Of a DNA stretch of 64,000 nt, positions 32,067 through 41,937 are shown one piece after another (positions within the stretch are counted from its first letter, which is position 1; the number at the start of each line of letters is the position of its first letter). The notes beneath the pieces were generated by a model, which was given only the letters and a program-made list of their open reading frames with translations, searched no databases and was not told the DNA's origin. The translations under genes were made by a program, and so were the position numbers. The stretch spans positions 14,583,307 to 14,647,306 of the forward strand of contig NC_057920.1 in NCBI RefSeq assembly GCF_018873765.1, in the 5' to 3' direction. The DNA comes from Telopea speciosissima. Taxonomy: Eukaryota; Streptophyta; Magnoliopsida; Proteales; Proteaceae.

Positions 32067-33590
32067 TTCAACTTCTTTGGTTTTTTTTATTAACAAATCA
32101 ATGTGACGCAAAATCAATTCATCTTGAAGCGACACCTCATATGTTCAAAACACTAAGGGAGTTTAAAATGTAAAAAATTGTTTTACCATTAACTATAGGG
32201 TTTTCTTCCCGTCACTATACCTAATGAAGTATAACGCTTTACTATTTGCCACATGGCAGTACATTGGTTGGTCCATGTGAGAGGCGATCAGATATTCATC
32301 TCATTGATACAATTTCAACTTAAAATGAGCAGAGGAAGTAGCTAAAATTACAAAAGATGTCATATTGTATTTTATATTCATCTCCATTTGATGACATATT
32401 GGTAATTTACTAAAAATTTTAATCAAAGTTTGACCAACTTTTCTTGCTTACTGTGGACTAAAATTTGGTCATTGAGATGTATGTAGGGCCCTCTATCACA
32501 TGGGCTAACTCATATAGTGTCAAGTGGCAAATAATAAAGCATTATATTTCACCAGACATAGTGACACCTAGAAGGATCCTTAATAGAGTAATTAAGAAGA
32601 ATAGGAATTAAGAAAGAACTTCAATGTGGTCATATGGGTGTATCTTGTTGTAACCAAAATGGTGAAGTGAGATGTTGTAACCTTCTCTTATTTGCCTCGT
32701 CTTATTCCTAAAAGTTCTTTAAGTTAGAGTTTTCAAAATAATTTTAAAGTGATCTTAACATTACATCATTCTCAAGAGCTTTCGTATATCCAAAAAAAAT
32801 AAAATTCCCCAATTACTTTCATTGTTTTGCATATTTTATGATTTTATCCTCATTAAAAAAAGAAATATATTATATTAAAAGACAAAAAAGGTAATGTTAC
32901 AAGTTCTCCAACTTTGATTATGACAACATTTTGTCTTTAAATAGTATTCATATATCTTATTATCTCGTATAATTGCTTTTCTTAATTTTGTTTAATAATT
33001 ATATATTTTTTCATGGCTTTTTATGGTTGCATGCTGCATTCATAAGTGCTATTATTTTTGTTTTTAAGCATGTTCGTGGAGTAAGAACTTATATATACAT
33101 TTCTTCCTAACTTTAATTGTGATTAAAGTTCAAAGTAGCAATATTGATAATTTCCATTGTTAAGTTGAACTTTTGAACGATTCATAACAATTGGCATACA
33201 TTATCTTAGCTTGATGGGGGTGTTTCACGTGTACTAAACAAAGGTTGGTTACAAAATGACCTCTCTTTTCAGCTTTACATACGTATGAACAATATCTTAA
33301 TTTTTTCCAACTAAAAGAAGAAAATAAGGCTGGAATGCCAATTGCCAATTAATACTATTCATTTTAGGATATTTAGATGGAAAACCAAATTAAATTTATA
33401 TACTGAATTGTTGGGGACGAATGTGCAACCACGAGGAAGAATCTAAGCAAACAATCACACACAACGCAAAATAGTAACTGTGGTTTGGTAAGATTGCCTA
33501 CATCTATCTAAGAGAATCAGAAATTGCTTACATCCATCTGAAAGAATCAGAGATTGTCTACATCCACCTAAGAGAATCAGAAAATTTTCA
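32067..33590. repeat. segmental tandem duplication, right copy
   Basis: Homologous to 29,868-32,066 in the same orientation. It retains a full-length CACTA-ended MITE (32,214-32,567) and lacks the hAT-like insertion. It ends in a second 31-bp minisatellite array at 33,491-33,583. No gene is present; short open frames repeat between the copies because of the duplication. Confidence 0.8.
32214..32567. mobile_element. CACTA-ended MITE, full-length copy
   Basis: The left end reads CACTATACCTAATGAAG and continues TATAACGCTTTACTATTTGCC. The right end is the complement, GGCAAATAATAAAGCATTAT then TTCACCAGACATAGTG. The inverted ends extend about 45 bp. The copy at 30,016-30,124 keeps only the termini. 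I could not settle a target duplication, so the superfamily is tentative. Confidence 0.65.
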
Positions 33591-33795
33591 TTATGTCCTA
33601 AAATATTCTCTACACTACTCTTCACCTCACAAAGTGCTCCCCTTTATTTTTTTTGTGATTAGGGTTTTCCACATAGAGACAATATATAGGAAAACCCAAA
33701 ACCCTTATCCCCACATAATTATAATTCTACCCCGTATATATAATGAAACCAAAACCCTGTCTCAATTACAAATACAAATCAATTACAATAATGAC

Positions 33796-34055
33796 ACCCC
33801 TAGTTTGGATTGAATGTGATTCAAGCTTGATTGTGACTCGTATTAAAGAGCAAGCAATTCCATGGTGTTTTAGGCAAAAAATGGATGTTCTTTAAATTTC
33901 ATGGATAGAATACCGTGGAAAATTTCTCACTTCTATAGGGAAATCAACATGGTGACAGATTTGTTGGCTAAAAAAGTGTGTCAAGATGCTCTTAAGAGTG
34001 GGAAGGGCCCCCAAATTTTGTTTATGATGATATCAATTGGGTTGCACAAGAAAGA
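33796..34055 (+). mobile_element. LINE RNase H fragment
   Basis: The plus strand encodes LVWIECDSSLIVTRIKEQ, PWCFRQK and, after a frame change, FYREINMVTDLLAKKCVK. This is the middle and end of a plant LINE RNase H domain, with the conserved D-S and the 'REIN..aDlLA' motif. Internal stops show decay. It lies in the spacer 3' of amidase 2. Confidence 0.65.
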
Positions 34056-34459
34056 TCGAAAGACCTCGTTATCGGTTTGATTGAGTCTTTTGTGAACTAA
34101 TGGTCTTTGATTTGAATTGCTTTCTGTGCTGATGGCTATGTCGAAGGTAGAGAAGTGATCTGAATTATTGTGTATTGTAATTGCCATAAGGTTATCCAAA
34201 AGATGATATTAGTAAACATAAAAAAAATTCCCTTGAAATTTATGACCACAACAGTTTGGAACGAAAAATAAAATATTTTATTGGAGATTGCTCGGTTGTT
34301 TGCTCCAATGGTAATGAACGATTAGATACAAGCAGAGATATAATTTATATCCGAAGGTTACATTATACTCAATAACCCTGCAACCCACTATATATCCATT
34401 ACAAATCGAATCTATATATCCATCATTATTAAAAAGAGAGTGCTCCTTTAGAAGAAATC

Positions 34460-37024
34460 TCACACAAGGAATGATGGAGGCTTCCTAATCTTTGTAGCTT
34501 GTTCAAAGCCATAAGAAATCTCAATCAACCTTGGCTCATAACCTTGCAACCCACTAAAACAGATACCAAATGGTGCCCCATTTGGTGCATACCCTGCTGG
34601 AACACTAATTCCTGGAAATCCCCCAATTGCTAGCATTGGAGTAACACCAGAGTTGGGAGTAATTAATGCATCCAAATTATTATCCATCATTAGCTTCACA
34701 AACCCATTTTCTGTCAAGCTCAGCATATTTGCTAGTGCCGCTTTATATAAAGGATCACTAGTACCTGTAGAATTCTCAGCTAATAAAAAGAGGGATTGGC
34801 CGTATTGTGGAATCATTTCCTGCATGCCAATCCATCAAAAACATCGATTAATTACGCGAAATCAATCGTTCCACCTCAAGAACTTGGGTTTCATCATTCA
34901 AATTATATCAAAACCTGAAATAAACAAAAGACGAGAGCTATGTACCAAGGTAGAGTAGTTATTGTTGAAGGCTATTGCATCTGCGAGTGTTCTGATTGGA
35001 GAAGCAACCAACCCTGATAAGTAATTATTCAAGGCGATCTTAAACTCGGCCGACAATGCATATGATTCACCACTTTGACTTGAATTCAATATCGCACTAA
35101 TGTTGGCTATTTGCAAATTGTCCACCAAAATTGCACCAAATTGGCTTTTTTTTTTTTTGGTTGGATTGGGAGGAGAAATAAGTTCAGAAAAAAATAAAAA
35201 GTTAGGTTAACCAACTAAAATAAAAAAATAAAAATGAATCTTAACAAGGAAAAGGGAAATGTTTGTTAAGTACCTTAGGGTTTGGAAATGCATTTGGAAA
35301 GCTTGAGTCATGTAAGAGGTGGCAGTGGTGAAGTTGAAGAATGGGTTTCTTACTATTCCCAGTCTCTTCCCTTTAAGTCCACTTGCATTCAAGAATTGCA
35401 CATATCCACCGGGAGGAATGAATTCTGATGCAGTTGAAGTTGCGGTGTCGTAAGGGTCATAGCCTGCAATTGCATCTAGTACATATGCTGCATCTGACAC
35501 TGTGCGGCAGATTGGCCTATTTCACTCAAAACACAATTATTATGAAAGTTATTTCATCAAATACCTTAAATGCATTGATTTGATGCAGAAATTATAAATA
35601 CTCACCCCACTGTGTCCTGCCTGGGACTAATGGGAACAACCCCAGCTCGGCTAGTGAGTCCAAGAGTGGGTTTGATTCCAACAACTGAGTTTGAATAGGC
35701 TGGGCAGAGGATTGAACCGTCTGTCTCTGTTCCTAGTGATACTGCCGCCATATTTGTTGCCACTGATATTGCTGATCCGGTGCTTGACCCACATGGATCG
35801 GCCGACATTACATATGGATTCTGCACTTATCATCATACATTTAAAATTAATGATGAGAGAGAGAGCAATTATAACTCAGTTATATTGTGACTTGTTGGGA
35901 TTCCACACGAAAGCAATAATCCTTTTGCATTGGATGTGAATAACTCAGTGTGGAGATTTATAAGGACTTGAATATCTTCTCCTAAATAACTAGATGGAAA
36001 AAAGAACGCTACTTGGCCGCATGCAATGAACTGTCCTTGTGCCGAGACATAGGGGCAAGTGAAATGACCGACATGCCCCCACGAAAATATAGACATTCAA
36101 GGAGGTGTGGCGGTAATTTTGTCCGCCCCCTGTCTCTGGGCGTAGGAGCAGCATACCACACACGCCCAAGTAGCATTCTCTTTTCTTAACTAATTTTTTA
36201 GATTAAGTCCTACCCAAGTTCTACAAGTAGTGTCACAACAATAACCAGGGACCTTTATCCCCTCCAGTTCCCTACCTGGCCTAGTTTCCCAGTGCCTCTA
36301 ACAAGGGGGACAGTGACCACCCTACCCCTGCCCAAACACTCTGCCCAAGTGGGGTCCACCCCCCTTATTAGAGGCCCTGGGCAACTCGGGCGGGCAGGGA
36401 ACTGGAGGAGATAATTTCCCCCTTTCCAGGGACAAGCTAGCTTTTAACGATCAATTCTACCCAAATTCTAACATGGCTCACCAGTACTTGACCACCTCGA
36501 GCGCTCCAACCATTGGGTCCATTAGCAGAACGGTAATGAGCCCACTCGCTAAGTGCGGCCTTTCCCAGTATGATGGCACCGGCGGCTCTCAACTTTTTCG
36601 CCACACCGGCATCACGAGGGACGACAGAACCAAGCAATGCAAAGGAGCCAGCAGTGGTGTTGAGCTTATCCTGAGTGGATATGTTGTCCTTGAGCAGTAC
36701 TGGGATGCCATGCAACCCTGTCCCAGATGGTGGAACCCCAGCCTTCCGTTGCTCGTCGGCAAGCTGAGCCAGGTAGAGCAAATCTGGGTTCACCTCAATC
36801 AATCCCCGAATCTTTGAGTTTAGAGAAAGGATCTGGGAGAGATAGTATTCGACAAGTGTTGTAGAGTTGAGAATGTTCTGCTTGAAAGCCGCCTGCAGCT
36901 CTGCCACTGTTGCTTCAGCGATAGAGAAATTGGTGGCGCCTGAGACATTGACGCCAAAAGAACAACAGATAATCACTAATAAAAACGCGCATGGGAGAAT
37001 TGGGTGGTGAGCATGAGACGCCAT
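34460..37024 (-). CDS. amidase signature family protein, secreted type (copy 2)
   Basis: Second paralogue of the tandem array, with five exons: 37,024-36,482; 35,820-35,606; 35,516-35,274; 35,144-34,946; 34,819-34,460, giving 519 residues. All borders are GT-AG with consistent phases. The signal peptide is nearly the same as in copy 1 (CAFLLVIICCSFGVNVSGA). Triad: K112 in GIPVLLKDN, S193/S194 in CGSSTGSA, nucleophile S217 in GTETDGSI. The C-terminus ends RKPPSFLV as in copy 1. The start at 37,024 is chosen over an upstream in-frame Met because it aligns with copy 1 and begins the signal peptide. It keeps the fourth intron (34,820-34,945) that copy 1 has lost. Function is inferred as amide hydrolysis in the secretory pathway or apoplast; substrate unknown. 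Confidence 0.93.
35997..36184. mobile_element. foldback MITE in amidase 2 intron 1
   Basis: The left end AAAGAACGCTACTTGGCCGC is complementary to the right end GCCCAAGTAGCATTCTCTTT. It belongs to the same superfamily as the elements at 26,180 and 38,301, whose ends read AGATCTCTACTTGGTC. It lies in intron 1 of amidase 2. Confidence 0.6.
36253..36425. mobile_element. foldback MITE with possible 8-bp target duplication
   Basis: Inverted arms carry the motif ATCTCCTCCAGTTCCCTGCC (right arm, complement) and ATCCCCTCCAGTTCCCTACC (left arm). The flanks both read CCAGGGAC (36,245-36,252 and 36,426-36,433), suggesting a hAT-type insertion, although the outermost bases of the arms do not match well. 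A sibling lies at 39,897-40,040. It sits in intron 1 of amidase 2, next to the element at 35,997. Confidence 0.6.
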
Positions 37025-37375
37025 ATTGGATTTTAGAAAGAAGATTGGCAATCAAGTCCTCTGTTTCTCTCTGTCTCTCTACTCCAATATATAGGAGCTG
37101 AGTGGTTTTGGGTTCACTTCACTATGAGAAAATTTGATTTCCATTCCTTCATCAAGATATGGATAGTGGACCTTCTTGTGAGTAATAATCATGCTGAAAT
37201 TATATCTAATCATAAAAAATTATGATCTTTACGAAACATGCTCGAGTCAAACATAGGAAGGAGACAATAAATTAGTTGACTTTTTGAGGATTCAAAAAAA
37301 TTCTTATTTTGCATGTAAAATGGTAAATAGTTTTGGTAGCCTCGGAGAATTAAACAACTCTAAGGCCACCTCATG

Positions 37376-37510
37376 GCCGAGCTGCCCGGTAGGACCGTGC
37401 TGTCTAGATACGGTGCTGTGTGCAATGATCACCTTACTCCCACTTGGGCAAGGCATTTGGACAGGGGTAAGGTTGACATTGCACGTAGCACCGTATCTGG
37501 GCAGCTCGGC
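37376..37510. mobile_element. foldback MITE upstream of amidase 2
   Basis: The left arm (GCCGAGCTGCCC ... GATACGGTGCTGTGTGCAAT) pairs with the right arm (ATTGCACGTAGCACCGTATC ... GGGCAGCTCGGC). The centre (GGACAGGGGTAAGG) is shared with sequence near 23,730. It lies 350 bp upstream of the amidase 2 start, so it could sit in the promoter. Confidence 0.6.
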
Positions 37511-38267
37511 AGGGGAGGATCCAAATTGCACCTCATGGGCCAAACTAAGGATCTAAACTTGAAAATAGGTATTACCAAAAAAACTTGAAAATAGGAGAGA
37601 TAGGTACTCATGGGCCAGTCAAGTTGATAGGAGAAAATGTATTTTGGTATGTGCTTATTATCTACATACTCCCATAGACATAGATGGACAGATTTCTATT
37701 TTGAATATTATTTACGGGAGTGTCTAAATGACAACTCTACAGGTGTATTTAAAATTTGATACCTTCTTTTAATTACCCTTTGTTTTATTCTCAAAAGTTC
37801 TTTAAATTAAGAGTAAAGAATTTTTAAATATAATATGAGAATGACATATCTTTATGGCATTATATAAATGTGTCATTGTTATGTACATATTTTGAGTATA
37901 CATGTGAAATATGACAATATTTATCCTTATTAGAAGAAAAAATTGTATGTAACACTAATGGGCAAAAAGGTAAGATTACAAATTATCTGACCCCATGACG
38001 GATGTCAATAAGAAAATCTCATTATTTAAGCAAGGAATATTAATCATAGATCATAACACCAACTTGATTCTGGAAATATTTAGATATAAAATAACTTTTG
38101 GATATAAAATACAAGACGGTACCAATTGCATCAATGAAAATGATTCAATGACTAAAGTAAAAAAACATTGTATATTCTCCTCCCCCCTCTCTTTTTCCTG
38201 TTATAGAAATAAATTGATATTCATAAAAATAAAAAATAAAAACAGTAAATAACTTGACTCTGCTTCA

Positions 38268-38294
38268 AGTTTTTTTTTTTTTTTTTTTTTTTTT
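38268..38294. repeat. poly(T) run
   Basis: More than 20 consecutive T, next to the MITE at 38,301. It may be a poly(A) tail of a lost minus-strand retroelement. Confidence 0.7.
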
Positions 38295-38300
38295 AATTAG

Positions 38301-38454
38301 GAAAAAAGATCTCTACTTTGTGGTGTTTCCTATGTCCTCTCATAGGGCACCGTGAGATGATGCCTCTATCCCCTGAGTAGATACCCAGGCATGCTCCCCT
38401 ATTGGCCCAGGCACTTGTGTAGAGACCATATGACCAAGTAGAGATCTCTTGCCC
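38301..38454 (-). mobile_element. MITE (GGGCAAGAGATC family)
   Basis: Reverse-oriented copy of the repeat at 26,180. Both inverted ends are visible here: AAGATCTCTACTTTGTGG on the left and CCAAGTAGAGATCTCTTGCC on the right. Internal sequence AGGGCACCGTGA matches the 26,180 copy. Confidence 0.6.
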
Positions 38455-39099
38455 TTTTAATTAACAAACGAATATAGCATGGAATTAATTCATATTTAAG
38501 TGTCTCTTCATACGTCCAAAACATTGAGGGAATTAATTAAAATGGAAAAACTTCAATTTTCCTCTTTATTATACCATTCTGTATAAAATTTGGTTACAGA
38601 ACAACCTCGCTGACAGTACTCCTTTACTTGATTTTGTCTCATTTTGTTTGTTTCTGTTTAATTTTAATCTTTCAACATTTGGCATGCAAATTGCACTAAA
38701 GAAATTATAGATGGCATGCAACATGAGAAATTTCATATATGCAAATATTGTTGTGCATGTTCATATATAGAGTAGAAGCTCTCAGTTTTATCCCTCTAGT
38801 ATCTTGCATTATATTCTTGATTTGTAAGTAATAGTAGAATTGAAAATTTTTCATTGTTAAACTGACCTTGAGTGATTCATGACAATTTACATTCAATGTC
38901 TAAGCTTAGAGGGGTGATTCATGTAATGGACAAAGGTTGGTCACAGAATGACCTCTATCTTTAGCGTCATGGATAGACTCTATCTTTCTTCTAAATAAAA
39001 GAAGAAAAGGAGGATGAAGAGAGAGTTGTCATTTACTATATTCTTCTCCAAGATCTTTAGATGAAATTCCAAAGTAAACACAACAAATCACAAGTATCT

Positions 39100-39890
39100 A
39101 ATTTTCCTAATTTTTTTGTCTTTTTACACTTAATATTGTTGGAAAACAAATTAACCTTTTCCAATCTATGTGCAAGTTTATGGAGATACATAATAACAAA
39201 CAATATAATACATAAGACTAATAGCACCGATAAATCAAGTCAAACTAATCACAAAAGGACACACCATTTTTTAAGGTGAAAAACATTCCAAAATTCAAAA
39301 GGGAAAATTAACCACGAGATCTAGTCTAGTTAAATCTTTTACTATAAAAAATAATGGAGTTATAATTTTTTCTAGTCAAACTACAGACTACCAAGCATCA
39401 AGAGAAATAATTCACTCTTGGTTCAAAAATAACTCACAATTTTTTTTCCGTATTTTAAAGTGAAAGGATCAAAATGCCCCTCTAAGGGGAAAACGGTAAA
39501 AACATTAATCCATCCAAGTTTTAAAATAAAAAATTTCAAACCAAAGCACATTAAATTAGATTAGAATGATCCTTTTTCACATAATCGCAAATAAACCCAA
39601 TTTATTTCACATTTTTCCGGTTTTAAGAGCCAAAATTATCAAACAACCCATAAGGGCAAAAATATCCAAAAATAGTTAGAAGAAAATATAAAATAAATAT
39701 TTACTGTTGATGCATAGGAGGTTCTCGACCCAGTAAATATGCGTCCGTATTTTCAAAATCCACTGTAGAGGCCAACCGAAATGTGTTTTGAATGACGATG
39801 CTCCAACTGACGAAAATTGCGAGTGGAGGTATTTACGAAATTTTATAGAGCTATAGGGGAGGGGGTATGAGGGGGATGAAAACTTCATCT
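39100..39890. other. AT-rich spacer
   Basis: No gene or clear element seen. The left edge carries the end of the third, diverged copy of the amidase-flanking block (about 38,460-39,100). Confidence 0.35.
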
Positions 39891-39896
39891 GAAAAA

Positions 39897-40040
39897 ATTA
39901 TCTCCTCCAGTTCCCTAGTTCCTCTAATAGGGGGGGTGTGAACCCCATTTGTGCAGAGTGTTCAGGCAGAGATAGGATGGCCATTCCAGCCCCCCATGTT
40001 AGAGGAACTGGGGAATTGGACTGGGCAGGGTACTGGAGGT
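39897..40040. mobile_element. foldback MITE, sibling of the 36,253 element
   Basis: The left arm TTATCTCCTCCAGTTCCCTA and the complement of the right arm, TTACCTCCAGTACCCTGCC, match the arms of the element at 36,253. The central part carries the shared 'GCAGAGTGTTCAGGCAGAG' sequence. Exact ends and target duplication are not settled. Confidence 0.6.
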
Positions 40041-40441
40041 AAAGATCGACAATAAAGATCCGAGGAGTGAGGGATTCTTGGGGACAAAATTTTGTTAAAG
40101 ATTTCTAGAATCGTTATCCTCTCCTGTTATAGTACGGTGCAGTACTGCATCGTGCGGCGCTGCAGAGGCCATGTGGCATAGTGGGGCCCACATGATGCAC
40201 ATGGCCTCTACAACTGTTGCATGATGTAGTACTGCACCGTGCTATAACAGGAGAGGATAAAAATTCAGATTTCTAACCCTAGTTCCCTCAACCGGGGGGT
40301 ATATAGACCACTCAAACTGGCGATAAAGATCGGCAATAAAGATCCGAGGAGTGAGGGATTCTTGGAGACTAAAATTTTGTTAAAGATTTGTAACGCTAGT
40401 TCCCTCAACCGGGGGGGGGGGGTATATGGACCACTCAAACT
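40036..40441. repeat. tandem duplication of about 120 bp (left copy interrupted by a MITE)
   Basis: A unit running from AAAGATCGxCAATAAAG to CCACTCAAACTG occurs at about 40,036-40,319 and 40,320-40,441. Without the 160-bp MITE and its target duplication, the left copy has about the same length as the right one. Confidence 0.75.
40108..40267. mobile_element. Mutator-like MITE with 9-bp target duplication
   Basis: The 160-bp element starts GAATCGTTATCCTCTCC and ends with the near-perfect complement GGAGAGGATAAAAATTC; the arms pair for most of its length. It is flanked by AGATTTCTA (40,099-40,107 and 40,268-40,276). The adjacent tandem copy of the host sequence (about 40,385-40,410) is uninterrupted and provides an empty-site relative. 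Confidence 0.8.
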
Positions 40442-40835
40442 GAAATTATGGCCAAATTCTAGGGTGACAAGGCATGGCCCAAGTCATAGGCTGAACTTTG
40501 GGCTAGGCTTGCATGCACGCCAGGGCTAGGCCAGGCGCACACGTAAGCCAGGCCTGGCTTGGCTCGTACGGACTGTTCAGGGCCGGTATGGGTCGGCTAG
40601 GTTGACTAAAATGATATATTAAAATCTCTTTTAAAGGCTAAAAATTAAAATGTTTATGTCTTTCAATATGTGTGGCCGATTTTAAAGCATCAAATATCGC
40701 AATAAAGCATTTTTCGAACACTTTCCATCCATATGGTGATCAAACTTAGATTTTGCTGGGGAAATGGCAAAAAATGCTTGACTAGTGTGTGTTACCCACA
40801 AAAGATTCTTTATATCGACTCCAAATGGTATTGAA

Positions 40836-41390
40836 TTTGGATGAAATTTATACACAAGTTTAAAATAATTAAAAAAATATTATCCAAATAATTTCGGCTC
40901 AAATAGGAAGGTTTGAATATTGAAATCATATTAGGAACAAAATGATCATTTTGCATTAAGTAAAAACCAAAAGTCTTCGTATTTGAACGAAATTTTACTC
41001 ACAAATTCAAAATAACTAAATAAAGTATCCCAAGAGTTTTGACACAGATCGGGAAGGTTCGGATATTGAAATCATGTGAGTGGCAAAATGGTTATTTTTT
41101 GCATTAAATGGCAACCAAATATCACTAGATTGGAACAAAATTTCACGCACAACCTTAAAATAGCTAAATGAGACCATCTTAAGAATTTTGGCTCAAACCG
41201 AGATGGTTTAGATATCGAGAAAACACAAAGCTAAAATGGTCATTTTGCAAACGATGAAACATTTGAATGAAATTTTGCATGTGAACTCAACATGGCTAAA
41301 TAAGATTATTCTAGGAGTTTTGGCTCTATTTTGAAATGTTTGGATATCAAAATTAGATCAAGGATAAAACGATCATTTTTACCACATAAT
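40836..41390. repeat. degenerate satellite-like array, four units of about 125-150 bp
   Basis: Units begin near 40,836, 40,982, 41,129 and 41,262 with variants of TTTGAATGAAATTTTxC. Each continues with AAAATAACTAAATAA, a GAGTTTTGGCTC-like block, GGTTTGGATATTGAAATC and AAAATGGTCATTTTGCA. Divergence between units is substantial, so the array is old. Confidence 0.75.
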
Positions 41391-41670
41391 CGGCACGACA
41401 GTCAAACGGTTCCGAATCATCATCGTCAGAAAGTTCCCCCAATGTGTCGAAATACAGTGCCTACACAAATGCTTATTGACATTCCTTCTTAAGAAGCTTG
41501 AATATTGATTCGATCACACACACCACAGTCAACCGAGCTTTGAACCGATTAATGTATTGTATTAGTCCAAGAAATCCTCTTTTTCCTTCTCATTTTTCGA
41601 TGGTGGCATCCCTCTGATTGTCTCCATTTTATGGGGTCCACTTTTATTCCTCTTTGACTTATTATTATGG

Positions 41671-41805
41671 GAGAATGTTCTCTGTGTCGTAACGCAGGCA
41701 GCGCCTAGGCACATGGACCTGTCACTCAGAAGGGGGGCAGGGTGATCATTACGTCCACCCCCATGTGCCTGGGTGCAGCCGGCACAAAGAACAACGCCCC
41801 TATTA
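41671..41805. mobile_element. foldback MITE downstream of amidase 3
   Basis: The left arm GAATGTTCTCTGTGTCG...GCGCCTAGGCACATGG pairs with the right arm CCATGTGCCTGGGTGCAGCC...CACAAAGAACAACGC. It lies about 130 bp 3' of the amidase 3 stop codon. Confidence 0.55.
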
Positions 41806-41937
41806 TTATAAACCCTAAACACTTTTCAACAATGGCACCAAATGCACAATTTTAAGTTACAACTCGTTTGTCTCCTGGTAGGTGACATTCAGCGAGACTC
41901 ATTTTCTACATCAGCATTGCTAGCGTCTAAATAGAAA

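Noticed and set aside
37284-37611. Overlapping open frames on both strands near 37.4 kb
   Set aside because: They are produced by the palindromic arms of the foldback element at 37,376-37,510.
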